Below are positions 53,357-62,005 of a stretch of DNA of 64,000 bases, piece after piece. The notes beneath the pieces are model-generated. The model was given only the letters and a program-made list of their open reading frames with translations. It was not told where the DNA came from and searched no databases. A program made the position numbers and the translations under genes. How positions within the stretch are numbered: the stretch's first letter is position 1; every line of letters starts with the position of its first letter. The stretch spans positions 1 through 64,000 of the forward strand of contig NZ_JAAWWS010000146.1 in NCBI RefSeq assembly GCF_012272825.1, read 5' to 3'. Source of the DNA: Wenzhouxiangella sp. XN79A (GTDB lineage Bacteria; Pseudomonadota; Gammaproteobacteria; Xanthomonadales; Wenzhouxiangellaceae).

Positions 53357-55167
53357 GCGAACCCGGCATCACCCAGCGGGTTGTCGAACCCCGCACGAAT
53401 GCGGCCGTCGCCAGTGATCGCCCGCAAGCGGGTGCCGAAGGCCGGCAGTTCCTTACCGGGCTGCGCGGGCACGTCCGGGCTGGAGACGCGTCGATCCGTG
53501 CCCTGGCACTCGCCGAGTGCCCCGGACTGGAATCGCTGGACCTGTCCGACTGCAGCCCGGGCCTGTACCTGCAGATCGAACTACCGGCCGGGCTGCGCCA
53601 GTTGCGTCTACCGCAGGATGCACCCGGCGCCATCATCCAGATCCAGCTGCCCGCGGCCTTTCGTCCCGTGCAGCCGATCGTCATCGAGGGCGCGCTGGCC
53701 GATGTCGGCCTCGAGGCCCCGTGGATGGTCCATCCGTTCCACCTCGACGCGGCGAAGGACCGTTCGCCGTTCCAGGGCCTGCTGCTCGGACCGGCGTTGC
53801 ATGGACCGGTCGATGCGGCGATCTCCACGCAACTGGTGCTGGGCCGCGCCCGGGCCGCCGAAACGCTGGACCTCGACGCGTGCGGCCTGGAGCGGCTGGT
53901 GCTGCTGGGCAGCATGGCCCGCCGGATCCGGCTGTCGAACGCCCGGCTGCATTCGCTTCAGGCCATCGAGTGTCCGCGCCTCGAGCGGGTCGAGGGCGAA
54001 TTTGCCAGCGATCATGCCGCGTTCGATGTCTGCCGGCGACTGGATACGGTCGAAGGCAGGGGCGAACGACTGGCGATTTCGTGCAGCGGGCGTCGGCAGC
54101 TACGAATCCACGGACGCTGGGACAGGATCGAGCTGTCGTATTCCGATGTCCAGCGCGTCGAGCTTTCGAGCGGAACGCGGCTCGAACTGATCAGCCTGCC
54201 GGCGGTGCGCGAGGTGCAGTGCCCGGAGCCCTTCGAACTCGGCATCGACGGCAGCATGCGGGCCAGCGACCACCTCGCGGTGCTGCTCGACGAGCCGCCG
54301 GGCCGACTGGGCGACCTGGTCGAACGCGAGTGCGACCGCTTCCGTCACGGCCATTCCTTGCCCGGCCACTGGCTGCGATTGATGAGCGGTGGCATTCGCG
54401 TCGGCGACGAACTGCCACGCGCCATGGGGCTGCTGAAGGAACTGGCCCGACGCAAGAGCGATCGCGAGGCCGCCTGGCGGGTTCGGTGCCACCTGAATGC
54501 CCTGCATCGCGATCCGGACATCGATACCGACGATTCGACCGTGGCGTTCCGATCCGGTTCGGCCGCCTGGTGCTGGTTCGATGGCGCACCCGAGCACCAC
54601 GGACTCTGGCTCGATGATCTGGCGCTGTATTTCCGGTGCCGCGAGGAACGCGTCACCGCCCGCTTCACCCGCACCCTGGCGCGGCTGGACCGGCTGATCC
54701 ATGCCGAGGTCCTCGCACTGGCGCTGACCGGCCAGCGCAAGGCCGGCTTCGACCGCGCTGCCTGCCTGAACTGGCTCGCGCAGTGCCTGCAGCGGATCGA
54801 CGGCGCCCGAGAACTGCGCCATATGAATCGGCTTGCCGCGATCCATCGTCATTGGCGCCCCGTGCGCCACGACCACGATCGGCGATTGACCGAACGGCTA
54901 CGGCGACTGATCCACGCGCTGGGCGAACTCGAAGCGCCAGGCCTGCTGGCCGCGATGGTCGAGCCGATCCTTTCCACCGGCAGCGCCGCGATCGCGCTGC
55001 GCGCCGGCATCGATCTGCTCCGAGTCGAACGGGAAACCGGCCTCCGAGTGATCAGCCGAGGCCTGAGCCTCGACGGCGAAGTCCCCGCCGGACTGCGCGC
55101 GGCGGCGCTGCGCGAACTGCTGACGATCGAAGAACGCAACGAACGAACCGGAGACCCCACGCAATGA
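53353..55167 (+). CDS. Beta-repeat/helical protein, paralogue of the product at 49601
   Basis: 604 residues from a GTG that overlaps the AAA+ stop. After a disordered N-terminus come short strands with recurring turns (CPGLESLDLSDCSPGLYL, RLPQDAPGAIIQIQLPAA, DLDACGLERLVLLGSMAR, RIRLSNARLHSLQAIECPRL), as in a beta-solenoid or LRR. From about residue 320 the protein is helical and shares DDLALYFRC..TRxLAR with the divergent paralogue. No enzyme motif. With the twin AAA+, MoxR and VWA genes it probably forms the recognition part of the system. Confidence 0.72.
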   Translation: MSEPGITQRVVEPRTNAAVASDRPQAGAEGRQFLTGLRGHVRAGDASIRALALAECPGLESLDLSDCSPGLYLQIELPAGLRQLRLPQDAPGAIIQIQLPAAFRPVQPIVIEGALADVGLEAPWMVHPFHLDAAKDRSPFQGLLLGPALHGPVDAAISTQLVLGRARAAETLDLDACGLERLVLLGSMARRIRLSNARLHSLQAIECPRLERVEGEFASDHAAFDVCRRLDTVEGRGERLAISCSGRRQLRIHGRWDRIELSYSDVQRVELSSGTRLELISLPAVREVQCPEPFELGIDGSMRASDHLAVLLDEPPGRLGDLVERECDRFRHGHSLPGHWLRLMSGGIRVGDELPRAMGLLKELARRKSDREAAWRVRCHLNALHRDPDIDTDDSTVAFRSGSAAWCWFDGAPEHHGLWLDDLALYFRCREERVTARFTRTLARLDRLIHAEVLALALTGQRKAGFDRAACLNWLAQCLQRIDGARELRHMNRLAAIHRHWRPVRHDHDRRLTERLRRLIHALGELEAPGLLAAMVEPILSTGSAAIALRAGIDLLRVERETGLRVISRGLSLDGEVPAGLRAAALRELLTIEERNERTGDPTQ

Positions 55168-56282
55168 ACACACGCAATCGAAACCAGGCCGCCGCACTGA
55201 CCGCCCGACCCGAGCAGGTCACCGCCATCCTGTCCCACCAGCTGGACATGCTCTGGGACGACGCATCCAGTGCGCACCATGTCGCGCCCCTGATGCTCTG
55301 GGGCCCCCCGGGCATCGGCAAATCCAGCCTGGTCGCCGATGCCTGCCGGAAGAAGGGCATCGAACTGATCGACATCCGACTCGCTCAGCGCGATCCGGTC
55401 GACCTGCGTGGCCTTCCGGTGCCGAAGGAGGATCGCGTCGACTGGCTGCTCTCGTCGGACTGGCCGCGCGACCCCGACAGCCGCGGCATCATCCTGTTCG
55501 ATGAGCTCACCGCGGTCGACCGCAGCCTGCAGGTGGCCGTCTACGAACTGATCCTGGACCGTCGACTGGGCGACCTCTACCAAGTGCCTGACGGCTGGCT
55601 GATGGTGGCCGCCGGCAACCGCGGCGAGGATCGCGCGGTGTCGACGATGATGTCCAGCGCGCTGGCCAACCGCTTCTGCCACGTCGAGGTCGAGCCCGAC
55701 CTCGAGGACTGGTTGCGCTGGGCCGGCGGCGCGGAGATCCATCCCGACGTGACCGGCTTCCTGCGCTTCAGCCCGGAGAACTTCCACGACATGGACGTCG
55801 ACCTCGAACGCGGCTGGCCCAGCGCACGGAGCTGGGAGCGCGTCAGCCGACTGGTCGAACGCGGGGCGATCGACGAGGCATCGCTGGAACTGATGATCTG
55901 CGGCCTGGTCGGCGTCGGCGCCGGCCGCGCGTTCATGGCCTTCCGCGACTGGGCCTCGAAACTGCCGGACATCCAGCAGCTGCTGATGAACCCCGATGAG
56001 TTCGACCTCCCGAAGCGCGCCGACCAGCGCTTCGCGCTCTGCTCGGCGATGGTGTACTACCTGGCCCGAGCCGACCATGAGACCTTCGATCGATGCCTCG
56101 ACGGCTTCATGGAGATCGGGCTGAAGTTGCCGTCGGACTTCGCGGCCATGGTCATGACCGATGCACTGACCCGCCCCGCGAACGACCGCCGACCGCTGGA
56201 CCGCCTGATCCTGCACGATCGGATGCCGGCCTGGCGCCGGAAGCACGGCCACGCCTTCTCGCTGGAGGAACACGCGGCATGA
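55164..56282 (+). CDS. MoxR-type AAA+ ATPase
   Basis: 372 residues, overlapping both neighbours by 4 nt (ATGA). Walker A GPPGIGKSSLVADA (about 50-63), Walker B GIILFDELTAVDRS (about 112-125), sensor 1 VAAGNRGED (about 152) and sensor 2 WPSARSWERVSRL are typical of MoxR/RavA ATPases. These work as chaperones for VWA-domain partners; such a partner is encoded immediately downstream. Confidence 0.9.
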   Translation: MNTRNRNQAAALTARPEQVTAILSHQLDMLWDDASSAHHVAPLMLWGPPGIGKSSLVADACRKKGIELIDIRLAQRDPVDLRGLPVPKEDRVDWLLSSDWPRDPDSRGIILFDELTAVDRSLQVAVYELILDRRLGDLYQVPDGWLMVAAGNRGEDRAVSTMMSSALANRFCHVEVEPDLEDWLRWAGGAEIHPDVTGFLRFSPENFHDMDVDLERGWPSARSWERVSRLVERGAIDEASLELMICGLVGVGAGRAFMAFRDWASKLPDIQQLLMNPDEFDLPKRADQRFALCSAMVYYLARADHETFDRCLDGFMEIGLKLPSDFAAMVMTDALTRPANDRRPLDRLILHDRMPAWRRKHGHAFSLEEHAA

Positions 56283-57586
56283 CGCTGGCAGCCGGAAAAC
56301 CCGGTTTCCGAGCGCCCGACCAGGACGAACAGCACGCCAAGCAGCGTGTTTACCGGCTGCTCGAGCGGGACCGCGCCCGCTGGATGCTGGACCAGCCGTT
56401 CCTCGGCTCGCTGGCGATGCGACTGGACCTGGTGCCGGTTGTCGATAGCCGACTGCCGACCGCCGCCACCGACGGCGAGCGGATCTTCTTCAACGCACGT
56501 TTCGCCGAGCAGCTGGACGCCGGCACGCGTCGCTTCGTGCTGGCTCACGAAGTCTGGCACTGCGCCGCCCTCCACGTACCACGCCGGGGCAGCCGTGCAC
56601 CGGACCTCTGGAACCTGGCGATCGATCACGAAACCAACTCCGTGCTGCGCCAACAGGGCTTCGAACTTCCCGAAGGCGTTGTGCATTTTCCGCGCTACGT
56701 CGGCAAGAACGCCGAAACCGTCCATGCCGCGCTGCAGTCGGATCGACTGACCGCAAAGCCGCGCGGCCCGCTGGCCGACCTGCACGACCCGGCCCGACGC
56801 GCGCGCCATCGCACAGCCGGCGAAAGCGACGGCGACGTCCATGAAGAGACCGGCGATTCATCCGCGTCGGATGACGCTCCGAGCCGACGCGAACCGCCGC
56901 AACAGGTCCGCGACCCGGACTATCGCCCCGGCTCGGGTTCGGACGCGAAGACCTGGGCGCGCTGGCCGCGACAGGTAGTCGCTGCTGCCCAGATCCACAA
57001 GCGGCTTCACGGCAATCATCCCGGCTGGCTGGACCAACTGCTCGACATCGTCGGCGCACCCAGCGTGCCCTGGCAGGAAGTGCTCCGCCGATTCGCCGAG
57101 CGCTGCGTCGGCGACCGGTACCGCTGGACGCGACCGAACCGTCGCTTCGCCGGCCAGGGGCTGTACCTGCCCTCGCGAAGCGCCACCCGACTGCGGCTGG
57201 CCGTGGGACTGGATGTCTCCGGCAGCACCCTGGATCAGATCCCCCGGTTCATGGCCGAACTCAACGACATCCTGAGGGCCTTCGAACGCTACGAGATCCG
57301 CATCATCGCCTGCGATACCCGGTGCGTCTTCGACCAGCGCTTCGACCAGAACACGCCACCCACCTCCACGATCAACCTGAAGAACGCCGGCGGCGGCACC
57401 GAACTGCAACCGGTCTTCGATGCGATCGAACAGGACGATCACGCCGCCCTGGTCTTCCTGACCGACGGCTACGCCAACCCGCCCGAGCGCCCGCGCTACC
57501 CGGTGCTCTGGGCGCTCACCGACGACGGCGTGCCGCCGGCGGACTGGGGCGACGTGCTGCGACTCGATCCGCCGGAGCGTCCCTGA
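56279..57586 (+). CDS. DUF2201-type metallopeptidase with VWA-like domain
   Basis: 435 residues. The zinc-protease motif HEVWH (about residue 98, in VLAHEVWHCAALH) and the downstream Asp/Glu-containing WNLAIDHETN match the putative peptidase of DUF2201. The C-terminal 150 residues form a VWA-like domain with a MIDAS-type D-x-S-x-S (VGLDVSGST), and TDGYA further on. MoxR ATPases use VWA proteins as adaptors, so the protease is probably unleashed or positioned by the ATPase upstream. Confidence 0.85.
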   Translation: MTLAAGKPGFRAPDQDEQHAKQRVYRLLERDRARWMLDQPFLGSLAMRLDLVPVVDSRLPTAATDGERIFFNARFAEQLDAGTRRFVLAHEVWHCAALHVPRRGSRAPDLWNLAIDHETNSVLRQQGFELPEGVVHFPRYVGKNAETVHAALQSDRLTAKPRGPLADLHDPARRARHRTAGESDGDVHEETGDSSASDDAPSRREPPQQVRDPDYRPGSGSDAKTWARWPRQVVAAAQIHKRLHGNHPGWLDQLLDIVGAPSVPWQEVLRRFAERCVGDRYRWTRPNRRFAGQGLYLPSRSATRLRLAVGLDVSGSTLDQIPRFMAELNDILRAFERYEIRIIACDTRCVFDQRFDQNTPPTSTINLKNAGGGTELQPVFDAIEQDDHAALVFLTDGYANPPERPRYPVLWALTDDGVPPADWGDVLRLDPPERP

Positions 57587-57659
57587 CGCCCGATACGACA
57601 GCATCCGTCTCCCCGATACCTGGAATGAAGACATCCCAATTCGCACAAGGAGAACACCC

Positions 57660-57806
57660 ATGAAACAGTACAAAGCGCGCATCCGACTCCCGAACGGGTC
57701 CCAGCAGGTCGTCTACGTCCACGCCGACGACGGGCTGAAGGCGAAATACCTGATCGAAGCACAGTACGGCAAGGGCTCGATCATCGGGATTCCGACGCCG
57801 GCTTGA
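57660..57806 (+). CDS. Small conserved-looking protein at the end of the MoxR/VWA operon
   Basis: 48 residues with a perfect AAGGAG ahead of the ATG. The order is beta-rich: KQYKARIRLPNGSQQVVYVH, then DDGLKAKYLIEAQYGKG. It has the outline of a small ribosomal-like or phage-type beta-alpha domain. Its spacing of 73 bp from the VWA gene and same strand suggest cotranscription. Function unknown; it could be a sensor or substrate of the protease. Confidence 0.7.
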   Translation: MKQYKARIRLPNGSQQVVYVHADDGLKAKYLIEAQYGKGSIIGIPTPA

Positions 57807-57975
57807 GGGCGACCGCGTGTGGCCGGGCGCGGCCATCGCAACCAGCGAATCAGGCCTTGAATTTTCGGCCGCGATTCTCACATTTCAAGAATTCGATCCG
57901 CCAAGATGAAATCCCATCCCGGGTCGCACCAGTCCCGTGATCGACTTGCCCTACATAGAGGAGGAAGGCAAATCC

Positions 57976-58341
57976 ATGGCAGAAGCGATCGAAGTCCGCG
58001 AAGTCGATGATTTCTTTGACGAGCCACCCCACTGCCCCTTCTGTGGGGTCCAGACCATCGAGCCCAGCGAGGATGGGTGCGATATGGACCTTCACGCCTG
58101 CCCACACCTCTTGTTCTACGCCTCCGATGGCGGCTGGGAGCACCTGTCCGACCGCGCGAGGCAGGAGTTCGTCCGGCTGGGTGTAATGGCCGAGGGCGCC
58201 TCCGAGGACGAGATCGACGAATCGATCGACGAGATCACCAGCCGGATCGAAATTCCGGGCGCGATCAAGCTGGCGACCTATATGGGCCCACCGAGCCTGT
58301 TCGGCGCCTACCTGGGCTACGCGCCCGTCGAATGGGAATGA
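57976..58341 (+). CDS. Hypothetical acidic protein with a Cys pair
   Basis: 121 residues; ATG chosen because AGGAAGG precedes it, in place of an upstream GTG. It is strongly acidic (ASEDEIDESIDEI). HCPFCGVQTIEP with a later HACPHLLFY gives two Cys-containing blocks that might bind zinc. No family recognised. Acidic, compact proteins of this kind are often immunity or anti-toxin partners; that is only a suggestion. Confidence 0.6.
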   Translation: MAEAIEVREVDDFFDEPPHCPFCGVQTIEPSEDGCDMDLHACPHLLFYASDGGWEHLSDRARQEFVRLGVMAEGASEDEIDESIDEITSRIEIPGAIKLATYMGPPSLFGAYLGYAPVEWE

Positions 58342-58431
58342 GTCCGACGAAGAATGGCCGCGGTACCGGCGCCTTCGTGAAGCATCGAGCGATTCCTCCG
58401 TGGTCCGGTCAGCACATCCGGACGTCTCTTT

Positions 58432-59079
58432 TCAGACCACCGGATAGCACGGCTCGCCCCAGTACTCCCCCGCGTTGTCCATCATGATGCGGATGACCAG
58501 CGGAACCAGCGTGCCCATGATCGCGTTTGCGTCCCGGAGCTGGTCGCGATTGACCTGGCTGTTCCATGTGGCCCCGCCGTGCACCAACTGGTTGCGCAGC
58601 GTGTAGAGGCGCGCGAAGACAATCCCGAGCAGCTTGCCGATATCCCGGGCAGCAATGGCCCTGTTCGCGGCCCGATTCGCGAGATTGAAGCGTTCCTCCC
58701 AGTCGTCTGAATCAGGAAGGTGGTTGTGATGGTTCCAGAACGGCTGGAAGACATACTTGTTCCCCAGCAACACGCGGACCGGCCCCGGGAACTGCTGCCA
58801 GAGCACGCTCTCGATCTCGCCATCGCGATCCAGTTCGACCAGGCGGGAAAGGAAACGGCCGAAGGTCCGGCGCTCGAGTTCACGGTACTCGCCCAACTCG
58901 TGCGCGTAGGCCGCGTTGAAGGCGATCCACAGGAAGATGAAACGACCGTCTTCGTCTTCACACTGCTCGGCGCGATTCAACCAGCTCAGTGCGCGGTGGA
59001 CGCGGAGGGAAATATATTCGTGCCAGGCATGACGTTCTTCCCGGTGCCGTGCCTTCAGTTCAGCATGGTTCGATTTCAC
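58432..59079 (-). CDS. HEPN-domain protein (probable RNase)
   Basis: 215 residues from a GTG with GGAGGGG seven bases upstream. It is all-helical and carries the HEPN nuclease motif R-x(4)-H as TLRNQLVHGG (about residue 165), where R, N and H form the RNA-cleaving site. The remainder resembles Apea-like HEPN (ALSWLNRAEQ, FIFLWIAFNAAYAHEL). HEPN RNases often act as toxins of toxin-antitoxin or defence modules. It follows two winged-helix genes by 43 bp, on the same strand, and is probably controlled by them. Confidence 0.75.
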   Translation of the reverse strand: MKSNHAELKARHREERHAWHEYISLRVHRALSWLNRAEQCEDEDGRFIFLWIAFNAAYAHELGEYRELERRTFGRFLSRLVELDRDGEIESVLWQQFPGPVRVLLGNKYVFQPFWNHHNHLPDSDDWEERFNLANRAANRAIAARDIGKLLGIVFARLYTLRNQLVHGGATWNSQVNRDQLRDANAIMGTLVPLVIRIMMDNAGEYWGEPCYPVV

Positions 59080-59122
59080 TTCGTAACCCCTCCATGATCG
59101 ACTGCGAGAACGAGACGACCGC

Positions 59123-59392
59123 TCAAGCGACATTCCGCTCGTCAACGAGGAAATCCGACAAGCGGGCCTTCAGAAAGCGCTTGTAGCGGATCCGTGTGCC
59201 ATCTCGCTGCGACTCGATCCGGGCAATGCGATCGAGATCACGAAGATCCCTGGCGACCGTATCCTTGTCGCAGGTAAAGCCGGCGCTTGCAACGACCTTG
59301 GCCAGTTCGGAGGCCGTGCGGCCGGGCACATCGTCCTCCCAGGGCAACAGGTCGTAGATGTGAAACAGACGTCGCGCCTTTTCTGCGGCCAT
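59123..59392 (-). CDS. Small winged-helix protein 2 of the HEPN operon
   Basis: 89 residues; start overlaps the upstream stop by one base (TGATG) behind GGAGG. One DeoR/YafY-type winged helix: RTASELAKVVASAGFTC, then the recognition helix TVARDLRDLDRI and a basic tail (RIRYKRFLKAR). Related to the upstream 121-residue protein and to the two HTHs of 48219-48956. Probably DNA-binding antitoxin or repressor. Confidence 0.7.
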   Translation of the reverse strand: MAAEKARRLFHIYDLLPWEDDVPGRTASELAKVVASAGFTCDKDTVARDLRDLDRIARIESQRDGTRIRYKRFLKARLSDFLVDERNVA

Positions 59393-59757
59393 CAATGCAC
59401 CTCCATCGAGCGCGCGCCCGGCAGTGTCAGGGAGTATTCCGTCTCCCACTCCTCCGTTGTTTCCAACGGATCGAGTGGTTCTCCCTTCAGGTCCTCCAGG
59501 TAGAAGTGCTGGCCCATGGATTCCGGGTTGGAGCGCTTCCAGCGCAGCTCACCACGCGGGCCGAACCCCCGAATCAGCCCGAACTGCCCTTCCATGCTCT
59601 TCAGCGCGCGTTCGACCTGCTTCAGGCTGACATCGACGCCGTCTCGCCGAAGATCGGACACGATCACCGCATGGCTCTTTCCCCGGTGCCCGCGCCCACA
59701 GGGCAGCAGGTCATGAATCATCGCGAAGTGCGCAATGGACAGGTTCTTCTTCGACAT
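59392..59757 (-). CDS. Small winged-helix protein 1 of the HEPN operon
   Basis: 121 residues; the ATG at 59757 is preceded by GAGGGG. The N-terminal 80 residues are a winged helix (SHAVIVSDLRRDGVDVSLKQ, then VERALKSMEGQFGL). The tail has EEWETEYSLTLPGARS. First gene of the operon that ends with HEPN; its promoter shares sequence with a divergent promoter. Likely autoregulator. Confidence 0.7.
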   Translation of the reverse strand: MSKKNLSIAHFAMIHDLLPCGRGHRGKSHAVIVSDLRRDGVDVSLKQVERALKSMEGQFGLIRGFGPRGELRWKRSNPESMGQHFYLEDLKGEPLDPLETTEEWETEYSLTLPGARSMEVH

Positions 59758-59784
59758 GTTCAACCCCTCGTTCGCCTGCCGAAA

Positions 59785-59849
59785 AGAATGCCCCTAAAAC
59801 GGCCATCTGTCAAATTTTTCTTGACATAACTGCATGTATTTGCTACATT
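59785..59849. promoter_or_regulatory. Back-to-back divergent promoters
   Basis: On the plus strand TTGACA (59821-59826), 17 bp, TACATT (59844-59849) reads rightward. On the minus strand TTGACA (59808-59813), 17 bp, CATTCT (59785-59790) reads into the winged-helix/HEPN operon. The two -35 boxes are separated by only 7 bp, so the polymerases must compete. Confidence 0.65.
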
Positions 59850-59855
59850 TTACCT

Positions 59856-60054
59856 TGCTGGCTCGGTTGACATTTCATCCCTTTAGCATGAGATTTCCGG
59901 GTCGTCAATCTTCGGGCGGCGGAAATCGCGACTTTCTTTCCTTTTCGACCGAAATCGGCACTTTCGAGGTCCGGATCGGCTTACCTCGCGCCCGCAGTGC
60001 CCACTTTCCTCTTGCTCTCTGTGCTGAAGGCCCGATCGGAAATCGGGCTTTTTC
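59856..60054 (+). ncRNA. Candidate non-coding RNA of about 200 nt next to the HEPN operon
   Basis: A good promoter ends at 59849 and a rho-independent terminator ends at 60054. No open frame in between has a ribosome-binding site or a protein-like composition. An internal hairpin ATTTCCG..CGGAAAT (about 59889-59928) adds structure. The exact 5' end is estimated. It could regulate or neutralise the HEPN protein, but no sequence evidence beyond position supports that. Confidence 0.45.
60031..60054 (+). terminator. Rho-independent terminator
   Basis: GCCCGAT (60031-60037) pairs perfectly with ATCGGGC (60043-60049) around a 5-base loop and is followed by TTTTT. It ends the rightward transcript. 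The convergent phosphatase gene finishes at 60103. Confidence 0.75.
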
Positions 60055-60102
60055 CCGCTTACCGAACCCGATTTCTTCCCGCTCCTGCTTCGGAACGCTC
60101 GA

Positions 60103-61050
60103 CTACGAGACGCAGGATTGCGTGCGGAACCCGTCCGATCGCAGTTGCAGCTCTCCCGAATACCGATAGGCCGCCAGGCGCTGCCCTTTGCCGATCGAGT
60201 AATCGAGGCAGACCGCGTTCGCACGCTCGGGCTCGATCGAGCCGCTACGCCAGTAGTGGCCGAAGAACACCGGTGGCGCGACTTCCGGGTAGGCCGGATG
60301 ATCCGGGTTCCGATAACCAGCGGCGCAGTCCAGGCCCTCGGGCGGACTCTGGAACAGCAGGGCCTCGCCGAGGGTGGCCGGCTCCGGCTCCCACCAGGCG
60401 ATCCTGGCGTGCCGGCGCCACTGGCCGCCCTTGTCGAAGAAGCCGGCTCCATCGGGCAGCTCGTACTCCGGGCCCTTCAACAGGGTCTCGACGGCGGCGT
60501 ACTCGGGCGTGTCGCCCCGCGCCGCGGCCACCCAGCGATTCTCGGGCAGGTACCAGCCACCGCTGCGGCGCTCCAGCGCCTCGAGGTGCCCCGGGTGCCA
60601 GCAGGCGTGCACACAGCGCCAGCCCTCGCCTTCCAGCGCCAGCGGCAGCTGCCGGAGCCAGGCCAGCATGTCCTTCCAGTCGCCGGGCCGATGCTCGATC
60701 TCGTCGAGCACGGCCCGGTGCTGCCGGACCTTGCCTTCGGTCCGCGGGCGGAGATACTCGCCCGGGTTCTCCGGATCCTCGGTGTGGAACTGGACGGCGT
60801 TGTACTCGTGGTTGCCCATCACGCACAGCGCGTCGCCCCGCTCGACCAGGTCGCGGACGATCTCGACGGTGCGCAGGTTCTGCGGTCCACGGTCGATCAG
60901 GTCGCCGACGAAGACGAGTTTCTGGCCGCCCGGGCTCGCCAGGCGGCCGCCCCGCTGCTTCCAACCCAGCCGTTCGAGCAGGGCCAGGAGGGTCGGCGCG
61001 TGGCCGTGGATGTCGCCGATGAAGACGTGTTCCATGTTCCTATCGTTCAT
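60103..61050 (-). CDS. PPP-family metallophosphatase (PrpA/ApaH-like), long form
   Basis: 315 residues; the ATG at 61050 overlaps the preceding stop (ATGA) and has AGGTGG upstream. Blocks: FIGDIHGH (about 9-16), VGDLIDRGP (about 47), GNHEYNA (about 78), VHACWHPGH (about 145) and FFGHYW near the end. The last supplies the final metal-binding His. An extra 60-residue insertion before the last block separates it from the short form at 11088. Substrate could be phosphoprotein or dinucleotide. Confidence 0.85.
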   Translation of the reverse strand: MNDRNMEHVFIGDIHGHAPTLLALLERLGWKQRGGRLASPGGQKLVFVGDLIDRGPQNLRTVEIVRDLVERGDALCVMGNHEYNAVQFHTEDPENPGEYLRPRTEGKVRQHRAVLDEIEHRPGDWKDMLAWLRQLPLALEGEGWRCVHACWHPGHLEALERRSGGWYLPENRWVAAARGDTPEYAAVETLLKGPEYELPDGAGFFDKGGQWRRHARIAWWEPEPATLGEALLFQSPPEGLDCAAGYRNPDHPAYPEVAPPVFFGHYWRSGSIEPERANAVCLDYSIGKGQRLAAYRYSGELQLRSDGFRTQSCVS

Positions 61051-61727
61051 ACACCACCTCGCATCAGTTCGCTTTCGATGGCCTTCGTCTTCAACCACTC
61101 GGCGAAGCTCTCTTCGGTTTCGAACCGTTCGGCCATCAACTCCACCACGACCCTCGGCACGCTCTCGGGCCGCACGACTCGACAGGAGGTTGCCCACCCC
61201 GTCCGCCGGACATCGCCGGAGCGCTCGATCCTTTCCTCCCGCTGGAACACGAGGCGGCCTTCGGGGTCGATGCACACCAGTTCCTCGAGACTGCCGTCGC
61301 CGCTGTTCCGGTCGTGCACAACGACGTACGGCGCGCAGTCCCGCCCGCGAGCGAGCCGGACAGAATGCGCCGACTTCCGCGGGAACGAGATCACGTTGGA
61401 TGCCGCCTGCCCGGCCCTGACTCGCCAGCCGTACTCGTTCGCGGCAATATCCATCGTCCGTTCGAAGACGATACCGTCGGTCAGCAACTCGGGGCGGCGC
61501 TTCGCGCCGGTCAGGGCGTAGTCGCGGCCCGCTCGAAGGCCGCGCTCGCGCAGGGCAAGCTGGATTCCGCTCGCGTCGATGCTGCGGATCGGGCTCAACA
61601 GGACGAGGTCATCGTCCTCCCGGTAGTTCGTCCACTCCTCCCGAAAGGCGGCCAGGCCACCGGGCCAAGCGGATTCGATCCGGGCCTTCAGCAGAATCAC
61701 GTTGTATTGTGAACAGAGCAACGCCAT
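61047..61727 (-). CDS. Unrecognised protein paired with the phosphatase
   Basis: 226 residues from the ATG at 61727 behind GGAGGAAAT. N-terminal alpha/beta part (MALLCSQYNVILLKARIES, LVLLSPIRSIDASGIQLALR), then a beta-rich middle (APYVVVHDRNSGDGSLEEL) and a helical tail. The product is charged and cytosolic. The stop overlaps the phosphatase start, so it is the first gene of a two-gene operon; it may be the substrate, an inhibitor or a targeting subunit. Confidence 0.65.
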   Translation of the reverse strand: MALLCSQYNVILLKARIESAWPGGLAAFREEWTNYREDDDLVLLSPIRSIDASGIQLALRERGLRAGRDYALTGAKRRPELLTDGIVFERTMDIAANEYGWRVRAGQAASNVISFPRKSAHSVRLARGRDCAPYVVVHDRNSGDGSLEELVCIDPEGRLVFQREERIERSGDVRRTGWATSCRVVRPESVPRVVVELMAERFETEESFAEWLKTKAIESELMRGGV

Positions 61728-62005
61728 GGTCATTTCCTCCATCGGAAACGCCCTGTTTAGCGGAATTCCTTTTTCGTCCCCCACAAGTAGGGCTAAATCG
61801 GGACGTACTGCAACAATTGGTTCTGGGAACTGCTGGTGCCGGGAATCGGCGAGGCGGGTTCCCGCTTTAGCTGGATTTGTTGGACCGGGTTTCCGGGCGC
61901 CCAGCAAGCTGGTGTCTTCAAATCGGCGCGAGTACAGTATAGCGCAGCGGCGGCGTTTAGGCAGGCACGGTGCCGTGTAATTACAGGACCGAGGGCACGA
62001 CGACG

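Noticed and set aside
59834-60169. 111-residue ORF in the divergent transcript
   Set aside because: Its ATG overlaps the -10 box of the promoter and the frame runs through the terminator, so it would not be translated from that transcript.
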